A DNA stretch of 64,000 nucleotides from Paenibacillus dendrobii (GCF_009807035.1 NZ_WUBI01000001.1:682001-746000), one strand, 5' to 3'. Shown: positions 52,005-61,887, numbered from the stretch's first letter. Translations and numbers: made by a program. Notes: generated from the letters alone by a model not told the origin.

Positions 52005-52979
52005 TTATTTAAGTAATTGGTAAGCAAGCGATTCATGAATAGCCTCAATCATACGCCCTATCGTGACGCCATGATCCAAATTCCGTATTCGTTCCTGTTC
52101 CACGTCAGTATTTTTCATGTCAGAAAGCCACTGCTCAAGCATAGTGATAGGCTGCTCGTTTTCTACGATTAGCGGCATTTCCGTCCAAATCGTATCATCT
52201 ATCCGCTTGATGCGTGCCGAACCATCATAGCCGCCCCCCAAAAACGATCCTTCTGAGCCGTAAATTTCCATGGTGAACGGTGAGACCGGGGAGATATACC
52301 CCATCTCGACCGTTGCGAGCAAACGGCTGCCATACTCCATCACACAGACCGCGGAACTCGGCGTATGCGAGCTTGAGCCCCCCGACGAGATGACCATCAC
52401 TTTATCCGGCTCTCCGAGCAGTAAGCAAGTCATATAAATGCCATGCAGTCCAATATCGGTCAGCAAGCTCGAAGAATCAAGAATAAAATGTGGAGGCAAC
52501 ACGCCATTCACCAGTCCTCCGTGCGCGTTGCGAATGCGCAGTCCGGTAAGTCTTCCCAGACGGCCCGAATCGATTGCTTGCCTGGCGGCAAGACATATCG
52601 GCTTCATCGCAAACGGTAGATCCAGCGCAAACGGAACGTTTCCGGAACGGATGATATTCGCAACATTCACAGCATCCTTCCCGTTGGTAGCGATCAGTTT
52701 GTCAGCGAGAACCGCTTTGCCTGCTTTTACTGCTTTCTCAATTAGGGAGGCCGCCTGCTCAGGAGCTGCCACTACGATAACTCCATCAATATTCGGATCA
52801 GCTAGCAATTCCTCATGCGATCGAGCGCAAAGATCCAATTGTTCCGCCGTCGCACGGGCCAATTCTTCTTGATCATCACTGACACAGACAAGCCGAGCAT
52901 CATTCCTTGGAGCCAGCAGCGCCGCATATTCTTTTACATGAAAAAAGTTCCAACTTCCGATCGCTCCTATATGGATCAT
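52005..52979 (-). CDS. Gfo/Idh/MocA family oxidoreductase
   Basis: 324 aa, usual length. N-terminal Rossmann fold (MIHIGAIGSWNFFHVKEYA) with the GxGxxxxH region modified, then VIVVAAPEQAASLIEKAVKAGKAVLADK at about 69-96, where the Lys of the ADK segment corresponds to the catalytic EKP lysine (E replaced by A). LTDIGLHGIYMTCLLLGEP (about residues 176-194) supplies the D/H pair of the active site. It oxidises or epimerises a sugar or inositol with NAD(P). A GGGAGGGAG site precedes the start. It lies in the middle of the carbohydrate operon. Confidence 0.85.
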   Translation of the reverse strand: MIHIGAIGSWNFFHVKEYAALLAPRNDARLVCVSDDQEELARATAEQLDLCARSHEELLADPNIDGVIVVAAPEQAASLIEKAVKAGKAVLADKLIATNGKDAVNVANIIRSGNVPFALDLPFAMKPICLAARQAIDSGRLGRLTGLRIRNAHGGLVNGVLPPHFILDSSSLLTDIGLHGIYMTCLLLGEPDKVMVISSGGSSSHTPSSAVCVMEYGSRLLATVEMGYISPVSPFTMEIYGSEGSFLGGGYDGSARIKRIDDTIWTEMPLIVENEQPITMLEQWLSDMKNTDVEQERIRNLDHGVTIGRMIEAIHESLAYQLLK

Positions 52980-52996
52980 ATGTTATCTCCCTCCCA

Positions 52997-53914
52997 TTAA
53001 AAGCTGACCGGAATGTTAGCGGCCACTCCGATAAAAGCGCCGATCCATCCTGCAGAGGATAGCCGTTCCCCATACAGAAATCTGGACGCCATAAGCAGTC
53101 CAATAATAACGCTCCCATTAATAGCCGGGAACAGATTGGCTCCAGCATACCTGGAAGTCATCCATACGACAAGACCATTTCCGAATCCGGTTGCGCTGGC
53201 AATGCCTGCAATAATAAGCAGATTCTCTTTGTCCAGGACAGTACGCAGCCTGTACACTAATCCCCTTAGCGTATATGAATTCAACCTTTCCCTTCTGAAG
53301 CCAATAGTTGACAAAATAAGTACCCCTATCATGGTTACAGCTGCCCCCGACAAAAATCCGATGCCCAGGAATGCCGCAGACTCTTCACCGACCTCCGTTT
53401 GATGATATTTGGCAAATACAGACAGCAATCCATTACAGACGAATGCAGCTAAAGCATACAAGTACCACACTCGATCGGGTCGCGTCAACTCAGTCTTTCT
53501 TTTACCGTCCAAAACGAGAATGCAGTAAAAGGAGATCAGAAACATGGTTATACCGATGACTTGTACATGACTTATTCGTTCATTCCAAAGCCAATGGCTG
53601 GCGGCAACCGGGATCAACATACTTGCTGAGAAGCAGAAGGCAGAATAAGTCAGAGGGCCCGTAGCCAACGCTCTGGCATATACAATCATCGTTAAAGCAA
53701 AATCGATTCCGTAGCATAAGCCCGCTCCTACCGTCACTGGATCTATGCGCAGATGGCCTGAGCTTATCCAGACAGCTGCGCAGCCGAATGCTGCGACCAG
53801 CATGTAAGAAACGTGTATAACGAGAGCCTCACGTTCCCTGCTACGGATTTTTTTAAGGAGGAGGGATTGAATCATGAATAATAATGCTGCTATAAATGGA
53901 AGAAACCAATCCAA
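52997..53914 (-). CDS. EamA/DMT-superfamily transporter
   Basis: About 305 aa with ten hydrophobic helices and the two-fold EamA repeat (ARALATGPLTYSAFCFSASM in the first half; NGSVIIGLLMASRFLYGERLSSAGWIGA in the second, the typical GE...W..G ending). The start is uncertain: TTG 53914 has AAGGGG 8-9 nt upstream, while TTG 53932 has only a poor site; no ATG is available. Probably an exporter or importer for a sugar-related metabolite handled by the neighbouring enzymes. It lies between the TIM-barrel and Gfo/Idh/MocA genes. Confidence 0.8.
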   Translation of the reverse strand: MDWFLPFIAALLFMIQSLLLKKIRSREREALVIHVSYMLVAAFGCAAVWISSGHLRIDPVTVGAGLCYGIDFALTMIVYARALATGPLTYSAFCFSASMLIPVAASHWLWNERISHVQVIGITMFLISFYCILVLDGKRKTELTRPDRVWYLYALAAFVCNGLLSVFAKYHQTEVGEESAAFLGIGFLSGAAVTMIGVLILSTIGFRRERLNSYTLRGLVYRLRTVLDKENLLIIAGIASATGFGNGLVVWMTSRYAGANLFPAINGSVIIGLLMASRFLYGERLSSAGWIGAFIGVAANIPVSF

Positions 53915-53980
53915 ATCAACCGTCCCCTTCAACTCTGCAATGAATTAGTCGACGATGCGAAATGCAGAAGAAACAATATT

Positions 53981-55018
53981 TCATGCTTTCAATCCCAGTT
54001 CCCTGAGCACAGCTGTCAAATGGGTGGTCGACTGCTGAAGACGCTGGTCACGCTGCACTGCATAAGGAGGAAACTCGTAGTCCTGTGGATCAGGCAATTG
54101 CCCTGACGCGATTCGCTGCTGGCATTGCCAAGCGTATCTGATCAGTTCGGCCGTCTCTTCAACAGTCAGATCAGGATGACTATCTCTCCACTCCTTGACA
54201 TACAGGTCCAAATTCATCAGACCTTTGTGATCTTCAATTTGAACATGCAGATCCGGCTGAAAAGGCGCAATGATCGAGAAAATTTCGCGAAAATCCACAA
54301 ATCCTTCGCCTGCAGGCTTCACTTGTCGAACCAGCCCCGTTTCCGAGAAATACAATATGCAGTCCTTCGCATGCATCTGATGCACATAAGGAGCAGTGCG
54401 TCTGGCAACGCTTACAGGATCTTCAGCACGAGATACTACATTTGCTGTATCGAATGCTACGCCTAGCACATCGTCGCCAACTTCTTCGATGAGGCGTATA
54501 ATTTCAAATGACGTAATCTCCTCATGCGTTTCAAGATTGATGCGCGTGCCTGTATCCCGGAGAGCTGGTGCCAGAGACTTCAGAAAGTTGGCAGTAGCCC
54601 GCAGCTGCTCCTCCCAGGTCACATCTGTACGAAAGCGGTCGTACACATGATATCCGGTATGATGTCCTTTCCATCCGGCCGTAACTCCGATCAATTCCTT
54701 CGCTCCCATGAACGCAGCCGCTTCCAACATTTTTTCAACAGCACGCTTATAATCACCGCCGCCAATTGCCCACGCATCCGGAGTTTCATTCGTGTTGAAA
54801 GGATTGACGCGCCCAATTCCGAAATCCATATAAAGCTCGAGATCTCGTGCACAGTCAACCGCCGCCTTTAATTCGTTCCGGTCAAGCTTCCTGGAAACAC
54901 ATATCGGCAGTTTGTAATAAACGCCGTCGTATCCTGATTCCTTTGCCTTTTCCAGAGCTTTTTCCACAGGTAAATCCTCCTGCAAAAATCCGTGATGCAT
55001 ATCAATACCCAGTTTCAC
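53981..55018 (-). CDS. Sugar phosphate isomerase/epimerase (AP-endonuclease-2-like TIM barrel)
   Basis: 345 aa. TIM-barrel segments include LGIDMHHGF (strand 1), GVYYKLPICV, INLETHEEITSF with the first metal-binding Glu, VAFDTANVVSRAEDP (Asp), YVHQMHAKDCIL (His) and LHVQIEDHKGL (Glu). That E/D/H/E set is the divalent-metal centre of xylose-isomerase-like epimerases. It probably interconverts keto or aldose intermediates together with the Gfo/Idh/MocA enzyme. The start is GTG 55018 with GAAGGAGGG about 8 nt upstream. It lies 48 nt after the binding-protein gene. Confidence 0.85.
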   Translation of the reverse strand: MKLGIDMHHGFLQEDLPVEKALEKAKESGYDGVYYKLPICVSRKLDRNELKAAVDCARDLELYMDFGIGRVNPFNTNETPDAWAIGGGDYKRAVEKMLEAAAFMGAKELIGVTAGWKGHHTGYHVYDRFRTDVTWEEQLRATANFLKSLAPALRDTGTRINLETHEEITSFEIIRLIEEVGDDVLGVAFDTANVVSRAEDPVSVARRTAPYVHQMHAKDCILYFSETGLVRQVKPAGEGFVDFREIFSIIAPFQPDLHVQIEDHKGLMNLDLYVKEWRDSHPDLTVEETAELIRYAWQCQQRIASGQLPDPQDYEFPPYAVQRDQRLQQSTTHLTAVLRELGLKA

Positions 55019-55066
55019 GAGATGATCCCTCCTTCATTTTTCATATCGTCTCACCTGTTCTCATGT

Positions 55067-56623
55067 TTACTTCAGCGTATTGTTATAAAGATCAATCAGC
55101 TTTTTCACACCACGATTTTCCATATCTTTCACATAGTTGTTCCAATCGGTCTCTATGCTCATCCCTCCAAATACGAAGGCATCTTGTGCTTTGGCATAAG
55201 CATCCTTGATCGTCGTGAGCTGCATATTTTCTTCTTCTTTCTCGTCCGGCGACAGCTTCGGCACCTTCGTAATCGGCGGGAACCAATGGTTGGCAATCGC
55301 TTCTTCCGTCAATGTGCTGACCAAAGGATTGTCAAGGACTTTGATAAACCAGTCGTACGTATACAGCATGGTATAGTTTTGGTTGGAAGCCCCACTATCC
55401 CATAATGCTCGCTGAATGCTTGCCGCGCCTGTAATTTTATCTGTAAATTGCTTTTTGCCATCCACAACTTCATACGAATCATTCTCAATTCCCCAGGTAA
55501 CAATGTTACTGCCTTCATCACTGTACAAATAGTCCAGGAATGCAAGCAATTGATCAAAATAAGGCTTTTTGGCAGCACTCGCCGGTATGACGATTCCATG
55601 CGGAATACGCAGCGTACTGGCAGCCAACTTGCCACCAGGTCCGGCAATGGGCGCAATCGGCGCCAATTCGAAATCAGGGCTTACGTTCTTCTTGCCATCC
55701 GCATTGAGTTGGGCTAATTCACTGATCCAGGTGTAGGTGAATACGCTTTTTCCTGTTACCATTTTTTGTTTCCATGAATCGAGACTTGTAGTGAACAGTT
55801 CGGGATCTGCCAGCTTCTCGGTGATCAACTTATGCAGGAAGCTCACATACTGCTTATAATGATCCCCGGTATAAGAATACGCATAGGACTTCGTGTCCTG
55901 GTTATAGACAAAGCCGTTATAAGAAGGATCTATCCCCCAGGCGGCACCGGATAAATTCCTCAGAGTGTCAGCGCTTTCCAGATTCGCCATCGGAAATGAT
56001 GCAGGATCTTTTTCTTTAAGCGTTTTGAGAACAGCATATAATTCGTCCATGGTTTCGGGAATTTTCAGTCCATACTTCTTGATCAGATCCATCCGAATGA
56101 CAGGAGCCGTGTTATACAAGGCTGTTTCGTTCATAACCGGCGCGACATACAGCTTGCCATCCTTCGTCCTCCAGTTTTCGAGTTCGTCCTCAATCTGATA
56201 CTCTTCAATCTTCTTCTTCAAATTCGGAAGCTTATCCATATAATCGCTCAGTGGAAGCAGCACTCCATTCTGGGCAAATTCGGATACGATATCCTGTCTG
56301 ACCTCCGTAACCAGATCAGGAATCGAGCCTGAGCTGAGTACAATTCTGAGCTTGTTGTTATAATCAGGTGAAGGAACAGACTGCACATCGAGATCCACAT
56401 TCGCCTGTGCTTGCAGTTTTTTGAAGAGCGCCCAATCCTTGTTGAATGGATATGCAGAGGAATCGCTGTACATCATCGAAAGTTTTAGCGGTCCGGTCGC
56501 TCCCGAATGATCCGTACCCTTTGAGCTTGAATCATTTGATGTATTGGAACAGGCTCCCAGCAGCGATACGCCAAGCAGCACCGTCGCCATCGTCAAAAGG
56601 GTTTTGCGTAAAGGCATTTTCAT
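55067..56623 (-). CDS. Extracellular sugar-binding lipoprotein (LplA/YtcQ type)
   Basis: 518 aa from ATG 56623, which has GAGGTG 6 nt upstream (an upstream in-frame ATG at 56656 lacks one). The signal peptide MKMPLRKTLLTMATVLLGVS ends in the lipobox LLGAC, so the protein is lipid-anchored outside the membrane. The body is the type 1 extracellular solute-binding fold of about 500 aa usual for Paenibacillus systems that work with LplB/LplC permeases. It captures an oligosaccharide or glycoside and passes it to the two permeases encoded upstream. No ATPase gene lies here, which is normal for this class, as a shared MsmX-type ATPase serves them. Confidence 0.9.
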   Translation of the reverse strand: MKMPLRKTLLTMATVLLGVSLLGACSNTSNDSSSKGTDHSGATGPLKLSMMYSDSSAYPFNKDWALFKKLQAQANVDLDVQSVPSPDYNNKLRIVLSSGSIPDLVTEVRQDIVSEFAQNGVLLPLSDYMDKLPNLKKKIEEYQIEDELENWRTKDGKLYVAPVMNETALYNTAPVIRMDLIKKYGLKIPETMDELYAVLKTLKEKDPASFPMANLESADTLRNLSGAAWGIDPSYNGFVYNQDTKSYAYSYTGDHYKQYVSFLHKLITEKLADPELFTTSLDSWKQKMVTGKSVFTYTWISELAQLNADGKKNVSPDFELAPIAPIAGPGGKLAASTLRIPHGIVIPASAAKKPYFDQLLAFLDYLYSDEGSNIVTWGIENDSYEVVDGKKQFTDKITGAASIQRALWDSGASNQNYTMLYTYDWFIKVLDNPLVSTLTEEAIANHWFPPITKVPKLSPDEKEEENMQLTTIKDAYAKAQDAFVFGGMSIETDWNNYVKDMENRGVKKLIDLYNNTLK

Positions 56624-56681
56624 AGGATACACCTCACTTTTTTTATTGTCCTGCACAGACCGTGATTGGCGAAATACGCGA

Positions 56682-57563
56682 TCAGCCCTTAACCGCTCCC
56701 AGCATCACTCCTTTCGCGAAATGCTTTTGAGCAAAGGGGAACACGATTAAGACCGGTATCATAGTCACCATGATGACAGCTGATTTGAGCGATGCCGATG
56801 ACAACGTGTTGATATCATTCTGGCCGATTCCCGAACCCATGGATGCCAGATCGGCTCCCGCCACGATATTTCTCACGATCATCATGACCGGATGCATTTT
56901 GCTTGAATTCAAATAAATCATCGAGTTGAACCAATTATTCCAATAATACACCATAAGGAACATCGTGATAGCGGCCATGACTGGTTTGGATAGCGGAATC
57001 ACGATTTTGAATAAAATTTGCAGCGGATTCAATCCGTCCACCATCGCGGCTTCCTCCAGGCTTTCGGGAATTCCTTGAAAAAAAGTCATCATCAGCAGCA
57101 AATAATACGGTGTGATGCAGAACGGAAGAACAACTGCCCATATGGTATCAATGAGACCTATGCTCTTCACAACCAGATAGGTTGGGATGAGTCCTCCGCT
57201 GAAAAACATGGTGAACATGATGATCAGTATGAAGGCCTTCCGGCCCTTCAGAAATTTCTTGGATAACGGATAAGCGCATATGGTTGTCATGAAAAGACTG
57301 ATGGAAGTGCCTAATACGGTTTGAATTAAGGAATTTTTAAAGCCCTGCATAATGCTCGGATGGTCGAAAATACGTAAATAGGCGTCTATAGTAAAGCCGA
57401 TCGGATATACAGTAACTTTGCCTCCCAAAATGGCCGCCGATTCGCTGAATGAAACGGCAAGCAAATGAAGAAAGGGGAATCCAATAGCAAGCATCACCAG
57501 GGTAAGAATGCAAAAATTGAAAACCATAAACAGCCGAAAACCTCTTGTTTTCCGATAAAGCAT
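56682..57563 (-). CDS. Carbohydrate ABC transporter permease (LplC type)
   Basis: 293 aa with six membrane helices. The coupling motif is EEAAMVDGLNPLQILFKIVIPLS (about residues 188-210), matching EAAxxDGAxxxxxxxxIxLP of sugar permeases. It pairs with the LplB-type permease 13 nt upstream to form the channel, which the lipoprotein feeds. AAGGAGGG precedes the ATG. The C-terminal GVMLGAVKG ending is characteristic of the LplC/MalG-like subfamily. Confidence 0.92.
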   Translation of the reverse strand: MLYRKTRGFRLFMVFNFCILTLVMLAIGFPFLHLLAVSFSESAAILGGKVTVYPIGFTIDAYLRIFDHPSIMQGFKNSLIQTVLGTSISLFMTTICAYPLSKKFLKGRKAFILIIMFTMFFSGGLIPTYLVVKSIGLIDTIWAVVLPFCITPYYLLLMMTFFQGIPESLEEAAMVDGLNPLQILFKIVIPLSKPVMAAITMFLMVYYWNNWFNSMIYLNSSKMHPVMMIVRNIVAGADLASMGSGIGQNDINTLSSASLKSAVIMVTMIPVLIVFPFAQKHFAKGVMLGAVKG

Positions 57564-57575
57564 GCAGTACCCTCC

Positions 57576-58484
57576 TTAATAAAGCGAAACGCCTGAGATC
57601 TTGCGAGAAATAGTATTGGCTACGGAAACTAAAGTGAAGCCGATGATGCCGCCAAAGAGGCCCGCTGCCGTTGCGTAGCTGTAATTGTTATTTTCCAGGC
57701 CCATGCGAAAAACAAAGGTTTCGATAATATCGCTTGTGCTGGAGTTGCTAGCCGTATAAAGAAGCAATACTTTCTCAAAGCCCAGTGATAATAATGAGCC
57801 AAGCGAAATGATAAATACGACAGAAATAGTAGGCAATATTTGCGGGATGGTCACATGCAAGGTCTGTTTCCAACGTCCGGCTCCGTCCAGTTCGGAGGCT
57901 TCATAGAGCTGCGAATCAACAGAAGCAAGTGCGGCGACAAATATAACAGCGTTCCACCCCATATACTGCCAGATATCCGAGCCAATATAGATGGTCCGAA
58001 ACCATTCCGGTTGATTGGTAAAGAAAATCGGATCAATGCCCATCATGCCGAGCAGATGATTGATAATCCCATTGCTCGGAGAAAGCAGCTCCTTAATCAG
58101 TCCGACGACGACAACAATCGAAATAAAGTTGGGAAAGTACGATACGATTTGAATGAAGCGCTTAACCCGGCTGCTGAGAATTTCATTAATCAAAAGCGCA
58201 AAAATAATAGGAAGCGGAAACGTGATACTTAAATTAAACACGCTGAGAATAATCGTGTTCTTGAAAGCGACCCAAAAATTGGGATCCTCCAGAAACATTC
58301 GGAAATAACGGAGCCCGACCCATTCCGTTCCATAGGCAGGACCGCCAGGGACATACTTCCGAAAGGCAAGCATATTGCCAAAAATCGGCCCATATCGGAA
58401 GATCGCAAAGTAAAGCATCGGTAATAATAGCAACAAATAATAATGGTAGTTCCGCTTCAAATACGAAGCGAATGCTTGATTCAT
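57576..58484 (-). CDS. Sugar ABC transporter permease (LplB type)
   Basis: 302 aa with six helices, beginning with a short cytoplasmic tail and YYLLLLLPMLYFAIFRYGPIFG. The coupling motif reads YEASELDGAGRWKQTLHVTIPQ (about residues 193-214). First gene of the seven-gene operon, divergent from the AraC-type regulator at 58856. GGAAGGAGG lies just before the ATG. The 370-bp divergent gap presumably contains both promoters. Confidence 0.92.
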   Translation of the reverse strand: MNQAFASYLKRNYHYYLLLLLPMLYFAIFRYGPIFGNMLAFRKYVPGGPAYGTEWVGLRYFRMFLEDPNFWVAFKNTIILSVFNLSITFPLPIIFALLINEILSSRVKRFIQIVSYFPNFISIVVVVGLIKELLSPSNGIINHLLGMMGIDPIFFTNQPEWFRTIYIGSDIWQYMGWNAVIFVAALASVDSQLYEASELDGAGRWKQTLHVTIPQILPTISVVFIISLGSLLSLGFEKVLLLYTASNSSTSDIIETFVFRMGLENNNYSYATAAGLFGGIIGFTLVSVANTISRKISGVSLY

Positions 58485-58660
58485 TTTCTATCCTCCTTCC
58501 AAGTGAATATTACGGTGTAATGTTCCGTGGTTTTATCAAAACACATCCTGCACATCGAAGGTAATAGCCACCTTGCTTTCGCTGTCATCCTTTTCGCCTA
58601 TTGTTGCTCAACCCCTGTCTCCCTCTCCTCAGTCCTGATTTCGTCTTTGTTCCATTTATC

Positions 58661-58697
58661 GCACAAAAAAAGCCCCAGACGATATCTGCGGCTGTGC
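58661..58697 (-). terminator. Hairpin in the divergent spacer before the sugar operon
   Basis: On the minus strand AGCCGCAGA pairs with TCTGGGGCT and is followed by seven T; an outer GCACA/TGTGC pair encloses it. With no minus-strand gene to its right, it may be a leader attenuator of the sugar operon or a relic of the dispersed terminator-like repeats. Confidence 0.45.
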
Positions 58698-58855
58698 CTT
58701 TTAGGATCGATGTCACATATTTCTACTTAGTTGATCCGCTGGCTCCAGAATGCATTGCTTTTTCCCAATGGTTTTTTTATAATTTGAACCAACCTGTGAC
58801 AAATGTTTCCGGTGATTTATCAGCAAGGAATGCGGCAAAGTGAGAGGTGATCATT

Positions 58856-61195
58856 GTGATTAATATTCGTCATAAGTTAACCCATTTAGGTTTCCGAAGC
58901 ATCTTTTATCGTCTCATTATTCTGTTCGTCTCATTATCCGCGTTTATTCAAATCACCCTGTTTCTGAGCACTAGTGTTTTAATGAAGCATATTGAGTCTC
59001 AGATCAAAACGAATTATGAGTATTCCTTGTCAAATCTGGCATCCACCATCAATAATTTATTCGATGGTATTTACCAATCCAATTATTTGCTGGCACTGGA
59101 TCCAAATTTTTTGAAAATATTCACTACTGAATATGCCGAGGATGATTTGACCAAATATGCCGACTATACACAAGCGATTCGCTCGTTATCCCGTGTGAAA
59201 TCCAGCAGCAATTATATTGATAGCGCTTACATTTATAAACGGAAAGAAGATATCATCATCAGCGATAACGGCACCTATCTGCCAGAACAGTTTTATCAGA
59301 ACTTGTTTGATACTAAGCAGTACCCTCCAGCATTCTGGCACGATTTTAAGGCCAATCATCATCTGTTTACGATCCTCCCACCCTCACAGACATCGGGAAA
59401 CGACCGGAACCAGAAAGAATCTACGATTTCTGTTGTTCAATCGACGGTAGGTGGACGTTATTCCAATAATTTGTACATCATCAATTTGAAAGCAGAGGCT
59501 GTTCGTAATCTGCTGCGCAGCTACAAATTGACACCCAATAGTCTGATCATGGTCTCTGATCCATCGGGCAATCTGCTGGCTGCGAGTCAAATCATTGACT
59601 CTGATTTGCATGCCTTTATGAGCGAAACATTGACGGATCCGCATGAAAAATTCGATATGACCTATCAAAATCAGCAAATGCATGTGATTAAATATTCAAC
59701 CAACTTTTTCTTTCGAGACGCAACTATGATTGTTGCCGTTCCTCATTCTGACATCACTTCCTTCCTGAACAAAATGAAAAACTGGAATTTTACTGTGACC
59801 GGAATTTTGTTTGTCATTTCGCTTCTGCTCTCTATCCTGTTCAGCAAACGGTTCTACGCGCCCATACGATCTCTTGTGCAAACCTTACAGCGCAGCGAGC
59901 ATAAAAAGAAAGAGGAACTTCCGTTCAATGAATTGGAGTTTCTGAATACGGAAATCCGCCGCATTCTAATGGATGTGGACCAGCTAAATGAAACCTTATC
60001 CTATTCTTTGCCCATTGCAACCCAGCATTTTCTAGGCAAAATGTTGAAGACGAGCTTTCCGTACGATAATAAAACCATCGACGATTATTTAATGAAATTG
60101 GGTTTCCGCTTTCCGAACCGTTTTTTTCAGATCGGCCTGATTCAGTGCACTTTCCGTAAGCCGTTTTATGATTTGTACTCTGAAAAATTTCAGACTGAAG
60201 CCTCGGATACGGTTCACCGTATATTGCAGGCGCTTCTGCCCAAGAAGCATCCGACCTATATTCTGGAGCTAGACACGAATTTGTTCGGGGTACTGATTAA
60301 TCCGGCTTCGGCTATAGACATCGATTCCTCCTCCTATTTTGAGTTAATCGATACCTTGTTCCGTCAGGACGAGGCTGCCCTGCGAATTCATATCGGAATG
60401 GGACTTGTTCATGAGAACTACAAGGGCATGCAGATCTCCTATATGGAAGCAATGAAGGCTTTATGGCGCGTGTCTCCATTCGACTCCAAACGGATCGTCT
60501 ATTATTCGGAATTCGATCATGAGGAGCCCCGCTTCATGCTGAACAAGACGGAAGAGAACATATTGACTAACCTGCTTGTTGCCGGGAAGCGGGAAGAACT
60601 GATGGAGCAGCTCAAGCAGCTAATCAAAGCAAACATTGATCAGAGCATCTCGGGAACCAGCATGAAGCAGCTTTTGATTCATTTGTACTTGATTGGTATC
60701 CAGGTGCTGAAGCAAAAAAACATCTCATTCGAGCAGCTTGCTCCGTTTGAGACAAGTGAATTTTTACTGTCTGCGGACTCCGGCTCTGTCGAAGAAATTT
60801 CAGGTTTTCTGTTCGGCTTCTTTGATCGAGTGCTTGCGCTAAGCAACCCGTCACCCGATACATTTAACATTCAGCGTTTTCGCGCTTATCTGGACACACA
60901 TTATGCCGAAGAGATTACGCTGGACATCCTGGCGGACAAATATAACACATCTCCGAAGTATATGTCACGTCTGTTGAAGAATGAGCTCGGAACAACCTTT
61001 TATAGATATTTGCAGGAACTTCGCATTGCCAAAGCCAAGGAACTGCTAATTGCCTCCTCAGATCCGATTCATAAGATATGGGAGCAGGTCGGCTTCAATA
61101 ACCGCAACACCTTTATCCGTACCTTCAGAAATCTGGAGGGCATTTCGCCTACCGATTACAGAAAGTATCACCAGCCTGAGAGCCTCTCGCTTTAA
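58856..61195 (+). CDS. Membrane-bound AraC-family regulator (sensor type)
   Basis: About 779 aa. A transmembrane helix near residues 14-38 and another near 298-318 (FTVTGILFVISLLLSILFS) enclose a roughly 260-aa extracellular sensor of dCache type. A central region follows, and then the C-terminal AraC double helix-turn-helix (residues about 680-775: YAEEITLDILADKYNTSPKY, then KIWEQVGFNNRNTFIRTFR and ISPTDYRKYHQ). Such proteins activate adjacent Lpl-type sugar operons in Paenibacillus when the sugar or binding protein is sensed outside. GTG 58856 is preferred, as GAGAGGTGA lies 5 nt upstream; GTG 58847 would fall inside that site. Divergent from the operon it probably controls. Confidence 0.9.
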   Translation: MINIRHKLTHLGFRSIFYRLIILFVSLSAFIQITLFLSTSVLMKHIESQIKTNYEYSLSNLASTINNLFDGIYQSNYLLALDPNFLKIFTTEYAEDDLTKYADYTQAIRSLSRVKSSSNYIDSAYIYKRKEDIIISDNGTYLPEQFYQNLFDTKQYPPAFWHDFKANHHLFTILPPSQTSGNDRNQKESTISVVQSTVGGRYSNNLYIINLKAEAVRNLLRSYKLTPNSLIMVSDPSGNLLAASQIIDSDLHAFMSETLTDPHEKFDMTYQNQQMHVIKYSTNFFFRDATMIVAVPHSDITSFLNKMKNWNFTVTGILFVISLLLSILFSKRFYAPIRSLVQTLQRSEHKKKEELPFNELEFLNTEIRRILMDVDQLNETLSYSLPIATQHFLGKMLKTSFPYDNKTIDDYLMKLGFRFPNRFFQIGLIQCTFRKPFYDLYSEKFQTEASDTVHRILQALLPKKHPTYILELDTNLFGVLINPASAIDIDSSSYFELIDTLFRQDEAALRIHIGMGLVHENYKGMQISYMEAMKALWRVSPFDSKRIVYYSEFDHEEPRFMLNKTEENILTNLLVAGKREELMEQLKQLIKANIDQSISGTSMKQLLIHLYLIGIQVLKQKNISFEQLAPFETSEFLLSADSGSVEEISGFLFGFFDRVLALSNPSPDTFNIQRFRAYLDTHYAEEITLDILADKYNTSPKYMSRLLKNELGTTFYRYLQELRIAKAKELLIASSDPIHKIWEQVGFNNRNTFIRTFRNLEGISPTDYRKYHQPESLSL

Positions 61196-61291
61196 TGTGA
61201 CAACTCTGCGAGTCATGAAAGGTGGGAACCCCCCTAAAATATCTAATGAAACAACTTCTTGACTGTTTAAACTCCCTCCTGTTAACTGAGC

Positions 61292-61319
61292 AAACGGCAG
61301 CCGTGATTGGCTGCCGTTT
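61292..61319. terminator. Convergent terminator between AraC and MerR genes
   Basis: AAACGGCAGCC pairs exactly with GGCTGCCGTTT around a 6-nt loop. It serves the plus-strand AraC gene (stop 61195) and possibly the minus-strand MerR gene (stop 61371). Confidence 0.7.
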
Positions 61320-61370
61320 CTTGACTATCGCTCCCCGTTTAGCTTAATCTTCTGTCAGTTTACCCGTTGG

Positions 61371-61856
61371 TTACTTGTCCATTTTCGTATACGCGGAAAA
61401 ATAACTCAGCTCAACGACGGAAATAGGCTTTATTATTTCTTTCTCCTTGTGTTCTTCTAAAACTTCGTCTTGAATTTGGTCTGAGTATTCTTTCTGGGGT
61501 CTCCCTTCTGCTAGTCTTATGTCAATAAAATCAACGATTTGCTGAAGTGAGGAGACTTGATTCATGATATTTTCACGGTGACTTTTTAATTGATCCACCA
61601 GTTCGGGATATTCCGTGGATGCGGTGTCGGCCGAAGCCGCCAAAAATGGCCGCATCGCCTCGAGTGGCATTCCCGTTTTTTTGAGGCAGGATATCAGCTT
61701 GATCCTATAGATATCCTCTTTTCGATAGACGCGATGTCCGTTTTTCTTTCGTTCTGCCCGGGGCAGCAGCATGATCTTTTCGTAAAAACGGATCGTGTCT
61801 TCTGAAATTCCGGTTTGCTCAGCAGCTTGCTTAATCGTAAACATTTGCTCTTCCAT
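61371..61856 (-). CDS. MerR family transcriptional regulator controlling the adjacent Old Yellow Enzyme gene
   Basis: 161 aa from ATG 61856, with a GGGGAGGGGA site upstream; the frame extends further but the upstream part overlaps the promoter. Winged helix MFTIKQAAEQTGISEDTIRF, EKIMLLPRAERKKNGHRVY; recognition and dimerisation parts follow, then a charged 40-residue tail. It lacks the metal-binding cysteines of MerR/CueR; one Cys occurs in ISCLKKTGMP. It resembles YfmP/AdhR-type regulators, some of which sense aldehydes or electrophiles. Its own promoter and that of the divergent gene share the same 19-bp-spacer dyad, so it autoregulates and activates the oxidoreductase. Confidence 0.9.
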   Translation of the reverse strand: MEEQMFTIKQAAEQTGISEDTIRFYEKIMLLPRAERKKNGHRVYRKEDIYRIKLISCLKKTGMPLEAMRPFLAASADTASTEYPELVDQLKSHRENIMNQVSSLQQIVDFIDIRLAEGRPQKEYSDQIQDEVLEEHKEKEIIKPISVVELSYFSAYTKMDK

Positions 61857-61887
61857 GATGTCCCCTCCCCATACTGCCTTTTTGAGT

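Noticed and set aside
61200..61260. Possible T-box or other riboswitch (GGTGGGAACCCCCC segment)
   Set aside because: The segment only loosely resembles the T-box antiterminator, and lies after the AraC gene with no suitable downstream gene.
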